Origin: Zanthoxylum bungeanum
Taxonomy: Eukaryota; Streptophyta; Magnoliopsida; Sapindales; Rutaceae
DNA: 64,000 nt
Direction: 5' to 3'
Assembly (NCBI GenBank): GCA_019454045.1
Contig: SKCR01018442.1
Span: forward strand, 124,001 to 188,000
In this document: positions 11,454 to 23,269 of the stretch, piece by piece
Layout: each line of letters begins with the position of its first letter
How positions within the stretch are numbered: the first letter of the stretch is position 1
Position numbers and translations under genes: made by a program
The notes under the pieces: model-generated
The model's database searches: none
Told to the model about the DNA's origin: nothing
The model's input: only the letters and a program-made list of their open reading frames with translations

Positions 11454-12404
11454 ATGGCTCCCCGAAAAGCCAGCTACCAAGTCTCAGCAACTCCAGTTAC
11501 AATATTTGCACATTTGTTAGTCATAGCAGTGACAGTCCTTGTGCTTGTATGGCTCCTAGACAAACGAGAAGGGCTCGCTTTCAAATCTGATAACAAAGCG
11601 AAGATCTTCAATGTGAGTTCCTTAAACAAGTATCTTGCTGATTGCATATTGAATATACACACACAGACTCATTTTATCTTTCTTATTTGCAGCTGCATCC
11701 GCTGTTTATGGTAATTGGATTTATATTAATTGGAGGAGAAGGTGAGTAAACAAATGGGTTCTTTATTATAATTTAGATGAACATAGAATAGATTACAAGG
11801 TCTAATAGAACATTAATTGAATCAGCTATCATGGCATACAAGACAATCCCTGGGACAAGAAAAGCACAAAAAACAGTTCATTTGGTGTTGCATTTACTAG
11901 CTCTTTTGGCTGGAATTTTAGGGATTTATGCAGTTTTCAAGTTTCATCATGAAGCAGGAATCCCAAATATGTACACTTTACATTCTTGGCTCGGCATGAT
12001 TACCATCTGCTTATATGGCTTGCAGGTAATTTCATTATACACAAATTTTCATGCGCGGACATATGTACGTTTTAAAATACGAGGACCACAAATGAAACGT
12101 GTAACTACTAACCAAATCTATGATAATAAATATTTTTGTGCAGTGGCTGCTTGCTTTCTTTTCTTATGTGTTCCCAGGAGCACAAATGTCAGCAAGAGCT
12201 TCATTTTTGCCATGGCACTCATTCTTTGGGCTGGCAATTTTCTTCTTGGCAATATGCACAGCAGAGACAGGGTTGGTTCAGAAGTTCATTTTCTTGGGAT
12301 TATTTCGGAACCAAGAAGCACTTATTGTCAACTTCACAGGATTGCTTATTGTTCTCTTTGGAATCAGTGTCGGCCTCAGTGTTGTTCTTCCAAGAACTTA
12401 TTAA
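11454..12404 (+). CDS. CYB561: Cytochrome b561 (transmembrane ascorbate ferrireductase family), copy 2
   Basis: Exons 11454-11612, 11693-11741, 11826-12025 and 12144-12404, all GT-AG, encode 222 residues. Exons 2, 3 and 4 have exactly the lengths of copy 1 (49, 200 and 261 bases) and the same phases, so the two genes are tandem duplicates. Haem-ligand histidines are H55, H88, H122 and H161, with the family spacing. Helices 5 and 6 are fully hydrophobic here (FFGLAIF and SVGLSVVL), the canonical form. Expected activity is ascorbate-dependent transmembrane electron transfer, for example ferric reduction at the tonoplast or another membrane; the location is not readable from the sequence. The start is the first in-frame ATG upstream of helix 1. 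Confidence 0.92.
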
Positions 12405-12654
12405 TAAACCTAGTTAAAATTTGAAAACAATTTTCAGATGATTCTGTAATTTCTTATTGATTGGAAAAAATATTATATTGTACAAGAAACAATTATGCAT
12501 TTTATGATCCATTTGTATCCTATTAATTAGAGGATCTTGTTTTAAACATTTTTTTAAAATATTTTATAATCTAAAGTCTACTTTGAACCTAAATACATAC
12601 ATTTATAGTGCAACTCAAAATGACTATCGAAATTTAGTTCGAAAATTTACTAAC
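12405..12654. other. 3' flank of CYB561 copy 2
   Basis: AT-rich sequence contains the presumed 3' UTR of CYB561 copy 2 and ends at the TSD of the Athila-type element. Nothing else is seen. Confidence 0.5.
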
Positions 12655-12659
12655 ACAAT

Positions 12660-13953
12660 TGTTGCGATAGTTTACATCGTACCACAAATGTACGGTGTCA
12701 AGTTTTAGTAAAAATGAGTGAAGAATGTCGAACTCACAGGGATTGTATTCAACTCACATTAAGTACTATAATTGATAATCCTAATTTTATTTAGAAAACA
12801 ATTAATGAAGATTAAACTAAATAAATAAGATATGAAAATATTTAAGTAGGAGAAACAAATAAGAGAGATATTCTAGAGTTTGATTTCACCTAGCTATTTC
12901 CTATGTATTTGTCATGTCATACAATTCTTATTTAGTTGCATTGTTTATAAGTCAAGAATCCTAAGTATTCCACTCCCTCTCCCGAGCAATAGTGAAAATA
13001 TTATCAAATACAGACTTCGATATCCCTATAAAAATCTAGTAATCAATAACTCATTACGCTTTGTGATTCTTTGTTAACGACTTCAAATGAACTATAGATT
13101 CTCCCGAACTTTATAAAACTCATAGGTTATATTCTCTATATCCTATTCAAAATCTCTCTCTCCGAGCGATAGATTTTAAACATGCATCATCTCAATTTGT
13201 GGCCAACAAACAAGAAGCATTAAACGCAAGAAAATATAAATAAACTGAAATATAACTTCATAAAACTCAACTTAACAAACAATACATAGGTTCAAGCATT
13301 GGCTACATCATCCTCTAGAATTATGGAGTTAGTTCATGACCAAATATTAAAACAATGAAAGTAGGGTCATCAACATAATGGATATCATTAGAGTTTAAAG
13401 AAAGAAACTAGATGATAAAACTCAAATTGAATCCCTTCCTCTTCGGACGTCACCGCCTTCGTCTCTTCTTGTCGCTCTTCAATCCTCCTCCATGGATCTC
13501 TATAAAAATATGTGTTTTGAGTCTTATGTTATGTATTAGCCTCGTTCCTAGGGTTTTGGACGAGCTTCTATATATTTAGGGAAGTCATGGAGTCCTTATG
13601 GATGTAAAACACGACCAAATTAAGCTTCTGGGAGTCTGTCGGGGCGCCGCGGCGCCAAAATCTCAGCCATAATATATGGGGGAATGCCGAGAAGGCGTCG
13701 CGGTGCTTGAAAGTTGGCACCGCGACGCCAGTTGGTTTTTCTGGCTTGCCAATTTTTGCATTTTCTGCTTTCCTGCGTTCTTCCGATGCATCCGTAGGAT
13801 CCCAAAACACGTCAATGTGCCCCAAGATTCATGTCATAATGCTTCCTACATATAAATCATAAAAGAAACTACAAAAGACATTAAATGACACGAAATTTAA
13901 CAAAATAGTAAGCTAAAAATGCATGAATAAGTGGGTATAAACAGCACTTATCA
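12660..13953 (-). repeat. 3' LTR of Athila-lineage element
   Basis: Read on the minus strand it starts TGATAAGTGCTG and ends ATCGCAACA after 1294 bases. A TATA-like AAATATATAG lies near 13566-13586. About 60 bases upstream of it in the transcription sense is a perfect palindrome GGCGCCGCGGCGCC (13643-13656). It holds no gene. Open frames around 13568-13825 are fortuitous. Confidence 0.9.
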
Positions 13954-13972
13954 AACACCCCCAAACTTAAGA
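13954..13972 (-). other. Terminal polypurine tract of Athila-lineage element
   Basis: On the minus strand it reads TCTTAAGTTTGGGGGTGT immediately before the LTR start. A second copy of its core lies at 15013-15023. Confidence 0.8.
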
Positions 13973-14229
13973 TTTTGCTAGTCCCGAGTAAAAGACAAAA
14001 TAAAAATAAACAATTAAAATAACTAAGTTAACTATGCCACTTTCGTAGGGATCATGATTGCATTTAGCGTGTGCAACAAGCCTTTAAACCCCTAAGCAAC
14101 CCTAGTGGACGAGTTATAGTCTCGTGAGGGCTTACAGCGACGACACCCACAATCGTCATTCACACACATGCAATCATTCAAAAATAAATAATCAAATAAA
14201 ATAAAATAGTCCCAATAGTTACACATATT

Positions 14230-14760
14230 ATTGTCCTCAAAGAATGCTTATCAATGTAATCAGAGAACCTTCATAGTACTCAATATAACTCAAATCCAAG
14301 TTCTTGAATAAAGTATCTAAGCCAGACTCACAGTGTGTGTGTAAAGGTTTGGTCACAGCTTGACTCATAAGTAAGCTAACTCGATGATTTCGTCTCAAAA
14401 ATTGAGATTTGATGGGTCAAACCAACATAGATATCTCAAAAGTACTCTAAATTTGCATTTCTTGTGCTCAGTATGGTATGCTTCTTTTTCTTCTTTTTCC
14501 CTTTTTCATAATTTATTTTTCATTTTTTCAAATACACCTACTATTGAAGGTAGTATTTCTCCTCATGGTGGTCCTAACACTCACCCATAGGTCGCTTCAC
14601 GCTTATCGGTTATAGGTGGTTTAACTTTTTCTTTTTCAATTTTTTTGTTTTTTTGTTTTATTTTTATTTTTATTTTTTTTTCCATATCATACATCATAAC
14701 ACTAGCAATTCAAAATAGACATCTAAGCAAACGGTCATTCATCGGTAAACAATTTTATTA
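14230..14760 (-). other. Conserved non-coding block of Athila 3' region
   Basis: This part of the internal region lies between the two polypurine tracts and has no open frame of note. It shares a long collinear pattern with 62240-62760 of the other Athila element and with 22470-23060 of the tRNA-Arg-primed element. Landmarks are ATAACCGATAAGCGTGAAGC, CCCATGGGCGAG and CTACCTTNAAGGGTAGGTG (given in the sense orientation). The function is unknown. Confidence 0.7.
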
Positions 14761-15012
14761 ACTATTCACTTTGCCAACTACCTAGGTTCTTACTGTTAAA
14801 AACCTATAGTTAAGTGCTTACGAGTCTAACCTAGATCACCTACTCAAGGCATCAGATGAAAATCAATTGGGAACTTATCGTTTCTAAAATTTCATCCTAA
14901 AGCAAACAAAATTCATTATTAGACTTATGTTTCACTATCAAAGATTAAAAACAAAAACAAAAACAAAAATAATTTTTTTAACTAGCAGAAACTATATCAC
15001 TATATGCACACA

Positions 15013-15023
15013 CCCCCAAACTT
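15013..15023 (-). other. Second, internal polypurine tract
   Basis: The minus strand reads AAGTTTGGGGG, identical to the core of the terminal tract at 13958-13968, 1055 bases away. The matching internal tract in the element at 57774-64000 lies at 61958-61968. Confidence 0.65.
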
Positions 15024-15457
15024 AAAACTTGCATTGTCCTCAATGTAAGATAAACATAAAGAACAAGAGTGAGGAACAACACTACCATGCATGGAGTTGA
15101 TTAGACTCCTGCTGGTCAGAATTTGGTTTCGCAGGCTTTGTGTATTTCATGCTACCTGCATAAATAACATGCAAACTAATAAATAAACAATAGCACACAA
15201 TAATATAAAAAAAAGAAAAAAAAAGAAAAAAAAAGAAAAAATAAATAAAACAAATGCAAGGGTTGCCTCCCCGCTAGCGCTAAGTTTAACGTCTTCAGCC
15301 AACGCAACCACCCAATTGGTCATGGTGGCTTTAATGTAATGGACCAGGTAGTCTCATGTGCTTTCTTCTTTGGTATCCACCGGTTTTTATGACATGAAAA
15401 AAATTGTTTGGCGCTACTCTTAGGGTTTGTCTCAGTATTACAAGGAAATGCCCCTTG

Positions 15458-16714
15458 TTATTGATTGGTCATGGAGGTAGCAATCTGCCCAATCTGTGCT
15501 TCTAAAGACTTTATTGTTGCCTTTATATTTCCCATGTGTGTCTCAATATTGTTCAGCCTTGACTCATTCTTCTCAAACCTCGCTGAAGTATTAGTAGCAA
15601 ACGTGCTTATGAGGTCTTCTAAGGGAGGTTTATGTTTAGCTCTTGGATAGTTGAAGTCAGATGAAGGTTGCAAGACATTCTCTGTATTAGCATATGATAA
15701 ATTCGGATGAGAGTAGTTGGCATGAGATTGCCTCTATAGTTGTTGAAATTCCGATTGTTCACATAATGGACTTGCTCATATCCTCCATTAGGTAAAAACA
15801 TTCCATTAGCAGCAACAACTTCAATAGAATGTTGGCCTTGTTGATTGGTTAATGCTGCTAGATGAGTCGTGAGGGATGACATTTGAGCTGTAAGTGCAAC
15901 AATATGATCTGCCTCATATCTACCGACCACCTTAGTCACTGTCAGACGTTCACTTGGCCAATGATGGTTATTGATGGCCATTTCCTCTAATAAAGCATAT
16001 GCGTGTTCGGCACATTTCTTAAATAAAATTCATCCACAGCTGCATCTATCGTGGTTCTATTAGGACCATTTAACCCATTATAGAATAATTGAATCTGAAC
16101 CCAGTCTTCAAAATTACATTGTGGGCATCTCCCGAGTAGATCTTTAAGGCGTTCCCATGCCTTATACAGATTCTCAGTCTCCAACTGCCTAAATATGCTA
16201 ATTTCTGTTCTCAGTTGGGCTGATTTAGCTGGTGGAAGGAACCTCGTCAGAAATGTTGTGGCCATATCCTGTCAATCATGATGCTCCCCATCGGAATAGA
16301 TTGCAGCCAACCTCTCACTTTGTCCCTTAAAGAGAATGGGAATAGGCGTAGCCTGATGGTCTCTTTAGTCACGCCATTCATCTTTATGGTATCTGTCATC
16401 TCCAAGAACATCCTTAAATGCATATTGGGATCCTCTACAGCTGAACCCCCAAACTGGTTCTTTTGCACCATGTTGATCAAAGCAGGTTTCAGCTCAAAAT
16501 TTTTGATGTTGATTGATCGATGGGCAATCTCATAATAATTGTCATCAATGACTGGCTTAAAATGATCCCGTATTGCCACCTGACATAGGTTGTTCTCTCT
16601 GTTTTCAGCCGTCATTGCTTCTTTTTCAAGTGTCATTTCTTTCCTTAGTCTCCTCGTTGTTCTTTCTATTTCAGGATCAAACAGGAGCGAGTCGAGACTT
16701 GTGGATATTCGCAT
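15458..16714 (-). pseudogene. Athila gag, frameshifted
   Basis: Read from about 16714 downwards, the text is Athila gag: an N-terminal LLFDPEIERTTRRLRKE, then LRMFLEMTDTIKMNGV and SLRDKVRGWLQSIP. After a frameshift near 16250 comes the core Retrotrans_gag region (FLPPAKSAQLRTEI, then YKAWERLKDLLGRCP). Another break near 15985 leads to WPSERLTVTKVVGRYEADHI and a tail ending near 15458 with an IETHMGNIKATIKSLE coiled region. No zinc knuckle is visible. Only two or three lesions separate it from an open frame, so the decay is moderate. Confidence 0.9.
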
Positions 16715-16838
16715 TCACTGGTGCACATAAAGACAAAAATAAATCAAATAAAAACAAAAATTAAAAAAAAAATTAAAAAAAATCTAAATTAAAGTTAAGG
16801 TTACTTGGTAATAGTATTAATGTGAATTAAATTAACAA

Positions 16839-16856
16839 TCTCCGGCAACGGCGCCA
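16839..16856 (-). other. Primer binding site (tRNA-Asp type)
   Basis: The minus strand reads TGGCGCCGTTGCCGGAGA, six bases inside the LTR end. It pairs with the 3' end of plant tRNA-Asp except near its 3' side. This is the standard Athila primer. Confidence 0.8.
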
Positions 16857-16862
16857 AAAACT

Positions 16863-17056
16863 TGTTGCGATATTTTATATCGTACCGCAAGTGTACGATG
16901 TCAAGTTTTAGTAAAGATGAGTGAAGAGTGTCGAACCCACAAGAATTGTATTCAACTCACACTAAGTACTATAATTGATAATCCTAACTTTATTTAGAAA
17001 ACAATTAATAAAGATTAAACTAAATAAATAAGATATGATAATATTTAGGTAGGAGA
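16863..17056 (-). repeat. 5' LTR of Athila-lineage element, inner part
   Basis: This matches the left 190 bases of the LTR at 12660. It is cut at 17056, and the rest continues at 30533 on the far side of the nested insertions. Confidence 0.9.
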
Positions 17057-17334
17057 TGTTGGGGCTTTGGGCGATGGACGCAGCAGAAGCGCGGTTCGGA
17101 TGAAATCGTTATTTAAAACTTTTTCAAATTACCGAATAAATTATTCAATATCTAATATGAATAATTTATTCATATTTCACCTAAACCAATTATTCAATAT
17201 CAAATATTGACATAAGTAATGTTGAAACTTCGCGAAAATTTTACGAAAATCTTTTTTCTGCAAAATGACGCAAAACACGTTTTCGACTGAACCGACCACC
17301 CGACACTTATGGAGACTGCCCAGGTCAACCCTAA

Positions 17335-20300
17335 TGTAGGCACTGCATTTTTGCATGTAAGACCCAATGATGAGTCTCATTTAGAGGCACTACCTTTTAA
17401 GTCGCGGAAACCGCGGGAAACGGACGCCGGAAGGGAAAAAGTCAGAAATCAGTATTTTTGTTGGATTCGCTGAAGTAGCTTCGGGTTCGCTTGTTGAACC
17501 TCCGTTTTAAAAACACACCCTTAGCCTAAACCATCACTAAGACACACACCAAGCCCAATCAAAAAATAATTAAAACACATGTCACAAATCGAAATTAAAT
17601 TATAAAATTAATTAAACTAAAACCAATTAAATTGAATTTAAACCAAATTAAACACAAATTAAATTAAATTAAATTAAATCCAAATCCAATCAAATTAAAT
17701 CCAATTTAAATTAAATTAAATTTAAATTTAAATTAAGTTAAATTAAATCTAAATACCAAAATTAAATAAATCTTTTCCTAAATTAAGTAAATCACTTACC
17801 TAATTTAAGATATTCACCCACCAAATTACAATTATTCCTTTCCTTTAACAAACCAAATAAAATAAATTCCCATTTAATTGATTTCTTTCCTTATTCAAAA
17901 TCCATGCAAACCCTAATTCATAACTATAAAAAGAACAAAAACTTCAACCCTGGCTCTCTCATCTCCCTCGGCGCTTTAACCAAAATAATACAAACCTCAA
18001 ACAAAGAATGAAACCCTAACAAGCTCTCGACCCCTCACAAAACCCTAAGCCTAAGAAACACTCAGCAGTCTCCCCCTCTTTAGACGCCTCTCTCCCTCTT
18101 GCTATCACAACCCTCATCAGACCTTAACTGCACGCCAACAGCCACCATCACCCTTTCAACGCAAAACCTCATCACTGCCTTCATCACGCCAGCAGCCTCT
18201 CCACTACAAAAGCCAACATACTGCCTAATTCCATAGCCACCAGCCCCCACGTAACAACTCCATTCACGCAACTACACGTCCCTTAACAAAGCCAACACCT
18301 TCACGTCCTCACGCCCACGATCCACCCTCACGCAAGCCATCAACCCTTCTTCTGAGAAAAAATCCTTCATTCAGCAACCACTCACGCCTATTGCCCCTCC
18401 ATTGATGCAACAAACATACCCTCCACTCAGCCCCTCAGTTCACGCCCTTCCATGCCACGAACCAGCCCCTTTACCCCACAATCTGCTCACGTCCACTCAG
18501 CCTTCAAACCCTTAACTGCCCACAAAACCCTCATGCACCCTCACGCTTTAGCCCATCAACTAAACGCACAACACTGCCCACTTGGTTCACGCTAAGCAAG
18601 TCACCAAAGCAACCCCCCCTTTATAACATTCTTCACAAGCCACGCATAGACACGTCCCTAAATCCTCCATCGAATCAAGCGCAAAGACCAACAATAACCA
18701 CCCATTAAGCCAAAGAAACCGAGACAAAACAGCATATATTCAGCGCATGAACCACAAACCTTAGACACCCAAAATAGTCCCCGAAACTGCCTAAAAACTG
18801 CCAAAACAGTCCCTGAAACTGCCCAAAACTGCACCTGAAATACACCCCAAAAATAGTCCCATAATCTCTTAAAACAGTCCCCAAACAGTGAACAAATCAC
18901 CCTAAAACAGTCCAAAAAACTGCAGTAAAAAAAAACAGCGGAAAACAGTGAAAAAACAGCAGCGGAACGGAGCGAAGACAGCGGCCTAAACAGCAAAACA
19001 GCGAGCAAAAGTATTGAACCAGTGAACCGGAAGAGTTGCGGAGTATTACCCCTTCCGACGGACTTGTAACGCACTTCCAAAAGTCGACACTAAAGGTTAG
19101 ACCTGAATGGCACTTTTCACATCCATTTTCATTCGTATTTTGATTGTTTATTAAGTTTTATTTATTGTGGAATAATATGTGGTGTGGCCCTTGAATAAAT
19201 GTAAAATGAATGTATTGTGGAATGATGTGTGTGTGGCCCTTGAATAAAATGGAAAATGTGTCGCCTCTTGTGGTATATAGGATGGAAATCCAGACATAAA
19301 TTCTGTAGCCGAATCTGAATGGACGGTAGTGCGGTCTGTACTTGGGATACAACTCCACGTACCACTTGAGCAAACGACACATATTTTGTTTTATGTTGTT
19401 TTGATTCGTTTATTATCCGTTATTTAAATTCTGCATGTTATTTGTTTATGTAATGATGAGATAAAGCGCATGGGCTCAGTAAGTTGGATTAAAGGTCCTT
19501 CATTTCGAGGGGTTAAAATCCTTTACCACGATGCTTAGCCACTCCGGATGACGTATATTCGGTTGAATGTAAGATGTGTTCAATCGGGTATACAAAGTCC
19601 GATACTGTTGTCTTTATTTTTTTATGCATTATGTCATTAGCGCATGGGCTTAGTAAGTTGGATTAAAGGTCCTCTATGTCGAGGGGTAAAAATCATTTAC
19701 CACGATGCTTTTCCGCGCCCTTTAGCCCGTTATTCTTTATTAGGTGTCATCTATTCATCCATTCACGTATGTGTCATGTTGTTTACTGCATTTTGGAGGT
19801 CAATCCTGTAACCCCATTCGAACGCTTCTCAGAACGCCGCACGAACGCATGTTCTCTGTCTCGGTTCGTTCGAACGCGTTTACGAACGCTACTCGAACGC
19901 GAACCTTCTATTTACCGTTCAAACGCGGCTACAAACGCCGCACGAACGCCCATGGTAAACAGGCCCTCTTCCATCACATGTCATGCATAATTGTTTCTTA
20001 GGTGATTTCTCTTGTATCATGTAATCAATCACACTATTTGTATCCCTGCATTTATCTATTTGATGTGTTCATGAGATGGTATTCAAGCATGATTAGGCCG
20101 TTAGTATGTTACTTGGTTCTTAAGCATGATTTAGCCTATTTAGTTGTTCATTTTCAAGCATGATTAGTCACTTATTTTGCGTTTGGAATTTGCATTATGC
20201 TTAGGTTGTTCTTTGTTTTCCGCATTATATGATCGAAGTATGTTCATGAGACTGCCGTGTGCTATTGCATGTTCGTCGTTATGATGATTACTTTCATGCA

Positions 20301-20585
20301 TGTGAACTTAAAAGTAGAATAATCTTGGAAATATGTTGCTTAGGCTTGGTTAAATTATTGCACAAATCATTTCATTACAAGTGGCATAAGTAAGGGACCA
20401 TTCCAATCCCAACGGTTTGAGGTCTTCCCTTGCGAGGGGTGAGTGCGGCCTTAAATCTTTGTCCCGGTTCACACCGGTTGGCGACTCTATTATTCTCCGA
20501 TTTAGTCCCCTGCGGGCTACTTCGTACTCCTAACCAGGCCGCGAGCCCGGAACAGACAGCGTCGCCCAGTTTCTGTGTTCCCACA
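17335..20585 (+). repeat. 5' LTR of non-coding element
   Basis: It starts TGTAGGCACTGC and ends GTGTTCCCACA, 3251 bases. It contains an AATTAAA-rich low-complexity tract (17580-17790), a C-rich region (18000-18650), a cluster of CGTTCGAACG palindromes (19805-19950) and the conserved 3' block at 20380-20580. Several open frames of 60-140 codons on both strands have no recognisable domain. They recur in the second LTR with breaks, so I do not call genes. Confidence 0.92.
17921..17935 (+). promoter_or_regulatory. LTR TATA box
   Basis: CTATAAAAAG lies about 590 bases inside the 5' LTR and is conserved in the 3' LTR near 25643. It sits just downstream of an AT-rich U3 and upstream of a C-rich leader, as expected for the promoter of the element. 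Confidence 0.6.
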
Positions 20586-20588
20586 GTC

Positions 20589-20606
20589 TGGCGACTCCAC
20601 TGGGGA
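20589..20606 (+). other. Primer binding site (tRNA-Arg type)
   Basis: TGGCGACTCCACTGGGGA begins three bases after the LTR end. It is complementary to a tRNA 3' end reading GTCGCCA, as in plant tRNA-Arg with a GACTCC acceptor stem. The exact isoacceptor is from memory. Confidence 0.75.
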
Positions 20607-21119
20607 TAGAGAATCGGCCCCGAAATAATGTCTTGTAATATTATGATTTGTGTTTTAAGTTAACCGTTCCTAGCGGGTTGAAAGGGGTTTAATCAAAGGC
20701 ACTTTTAAGGCTAGGTAATGGTTTGGTGTCTTCCTTCACTCACTACCTTTCTATAAGGAAAAGCTGTGATGGCACCTAGATAATCATCTACTCGTAGCCT
20801 ACTGTGATGGACTAATTTGGAGGACTCGTTGTTTATTCCTGACACCAAGCGATAAGAGCCTAAGAGGCTTGGGTACTTAAGAGAGCCTCGCTCCACCCTC
20901 CCTCTGGGGAATCTACAACGAGAAATCCATTTGACAGTCAGTCACACACCATAGCTCGTTGACACGTACCTTAATGTATAAAAAAGGTGCGCTCACTTGG
21001 TCGCTCGGACCCTTGAGTAGGGAGACCTAGTTGTGGGCAATCATTCGTCAGCGAGAGCCTTTGTCCGCACTCCCGTAAACCCGCATATGAACCTTAGTCG
21101 TAGAACTAATAAGAATTAT

Positions 21120-21680
21120 TACTTGTGCTTGTCTTTGGGAACATGGTCGTTTGGATCCATTCGGACCTTTTGTCATTAGGTATGGGCTTGTTGGGACATT
21201 TAAACTGGGATAAGAACATATCTTATGATGATTGGGCCAAAAGCTTCTAAAACGCCAATGGGCCATTATATTCTTGTGTTTGGGAACATTGTCGTTTGGA
21301 TCCATTCAGACCTTTTGTCATGAGGTATGGGCTTGTTGGGCCATTTAAACTGGGATGAGTTCGTATCTTATGACAATCGGGCCAAAAGCTTCTGAAATGC
21401 CGGTGGGCCACTCTGTAGAAATTATTTCTTAGTGCTTATGTTTTGGACCATCATCATTTGGATCCAATTGGACTTTTTGTCAAGAGATGTGGACTTGTTG
21501 GGCCATTTAAACTGGGACGAGTTCGTGTCATTTGATAGTTGGGCCAAAAGCTTCTAAAATGCCGATGGGCGATTTTATGTGTGGGCCTCTCATCATTTGG
21601 GGTTGTTTAGCCACGTTATCGCAAAATGTAAACATGTTGGGCCTTTTCAACTGGGATAAGTTTGCACCGCGCAATGGTGT
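21120..21680 (+). repeat. Tandem repeat array, about 140-165 bp units
   Basis: About four divergent copies share landmarks TCGTTTGGATCCATT, GGGCTTGTTGGGCCATTTAA and GGGCCAAAAGCTTCT. The same unit appears in reverse orientation in the internal region of the related element at 42210-42440, so the array is ancestral to this family. Confidence 0.8.
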
Positions 21681-22019
21681 GGTTAAATGCTTTAAAATGA
21701 TAATGGGTCGACCTATACATTCTACACATCGCACACATCTCATGCACCTCATGCATACATGCACCATGTTAACCCCATTTTGTCTTGAAAGCCATCATAG
21801 ATACCCGTTGGTTAGGGAATATGGCAGACTTGTCAAAAGACCGAGCAACCACCAAGAGTACCGGCAGAAGACCTAACCCAACGGGATAGGCAATTCATTC
21901 ATGCATGCATGCATACACGTAACGTATTTTTCATTCTTTTGTGTTTGTTTTGTTTTGTATTCACAGGTTTCAAAGAAGAAAAAGAGAAAGCGGCGAAGGC
22001 AAGCCAATCAGAAACAACA

Positions 22020-22180
22020 ACAGTACAGTTTCAGGAATGAATCAGTATCAGTTTCAGGAATGAATCAGTATCAGTTTCAGGAATGAATCAGTATCAGTTT
22101 CAGGAATGAATCAGTTTCAGTTTCGGGGAGGAATCCCAGGGTTGAGGCCCATATCAGTATGAGTTTCGGGAATTGATCTC
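22020..22180 (+). repeat. Short tandem repeat, AATCAGTATCAGTTTCAGG
   Basis: Four or more copies of a 23-base unit with this core precede a GA microsatellite at 22247-22277. The core ATCAGTATCAGTTT reappears in the longer array at 23690-24380, so both probably grew from one seed. Confidence 0.8.
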
Positions 22181-22242
22181 ATGGGGCGAAGCCCATATTA
22201 TCAGCAGTAGAAAAGAAGAAATTCCATGGAGTGAGTGAGTGA

Positions 22243-22281
<39 letters not shown>

Positions 22282-22469
22282 TTTGATAGTTAGACATATG
22301 TCCGGTGATGACATTGTTTGCTGTATGAAGAAGCCTTTGAAACGACAAGTGTGAGACGTGCTCTCGTCTGGTATTCTGAATGGATTGATCTCAGCTGGAC
22401 TCGCGAGCACTTGATTACGGGATCTCAACAGTGGAAACCTGAGTGGTTGGCAAGAGGACTAGTCGAAGG

Positions 22470-23060
22470 GATGATGGATCAGTGAATGACCGTTTGCCTG
22501 GATGTCCACCCTGATTTACTTATGCTACGATATATGATATGGTTGGAAGTAAAAAAAAAGTCTCTGAAAAGAAAAATAAAAAAATAGACCACCTATAACC
22601 GATAAGCGTGAAGCTACCCATGGGCGAGTATTAGGACCACCATGAGGAGAATGCTACCTTAAAGGGTAGGTGTGTCAAAGAAAAAGAAAAAAAGAAAAAA
22701 AGAAAAAAGAAAAAAAAAGAGAGAAAAGAAAAGAAAGATAAAGGAAAGAATGAAAAGAAAGAGACGAAAGAAAAAAAGAAGAAGACCATATCATGTTGAG
22801 TATGACGAAGTAATCACAGAGTGTGATCGAGACATCTAGATTGGTTAGACCCACCGATCCGATTCTCTGAAACGAAATCATCGAGTTGGCTCACTTAAGG
22901 AATAAGCTGCGAAAGAGCCTTGGCACACACACACTAGAAGTCTAGTTCAGATCACCTATTCAGAGGATCAGAGTTGAGTGTATCAAGTACTTTGAAGGTT
23001 CTCAGGTTTCGACGCAAAAGCATTCGTTGAGGACGAAAATATGTCTAGCTATCAGGATTA
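22470..23060 (+). other. Conserved non-coding block shared with Athila elements
   Basis: The block carries GACCGTTTGCCTGG, AACCGATAAGCGTGAAGC, CCCATGGGCGAGTATTAGG and a CTACCTTAAAGGGTAGGTG hairpin, then an A/G-rich stretch and further collinear text to about 23060. The same order occurs at 62240-62760 and, reversed, at 14230-14760. The host elements use different tRNA primers and unrelated LTRs. Confidence 0.75.
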
Positions 23061-23269
23061 TCTCATGAGAGGCAGTATAATATGTTGAAATGAAACATCA
23101 CATCACTAGTATCAGTCTTGCCGGGTATGACACTCTAGGGGCGAGGCTCACATCTTTATCAGAATCAGTCTTGCCGGGTATGGCACTCTGGGGGCGAGGC
23201 CCACATTAGTTCAGAATCAGTCTGGCCGAGTATGGCACTCTGGGGGCGAGGCCCACTTTAGTTCAGTAT

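Noticed and set aside
18658..19080. Open frame of 140 codons with a hydrophobic, Phe-rich product in the 3.25-kb LTR
   Set aside because: The second LTR has the same region broken into other frames (26378-26851). There is no domain and strong C-rich composition bias on the other strand.
22675..22881. Phe/Ser-rich minus-strand frame
   Set aside because: It covers an A/G microsatellite-like tract within the non-coding block.
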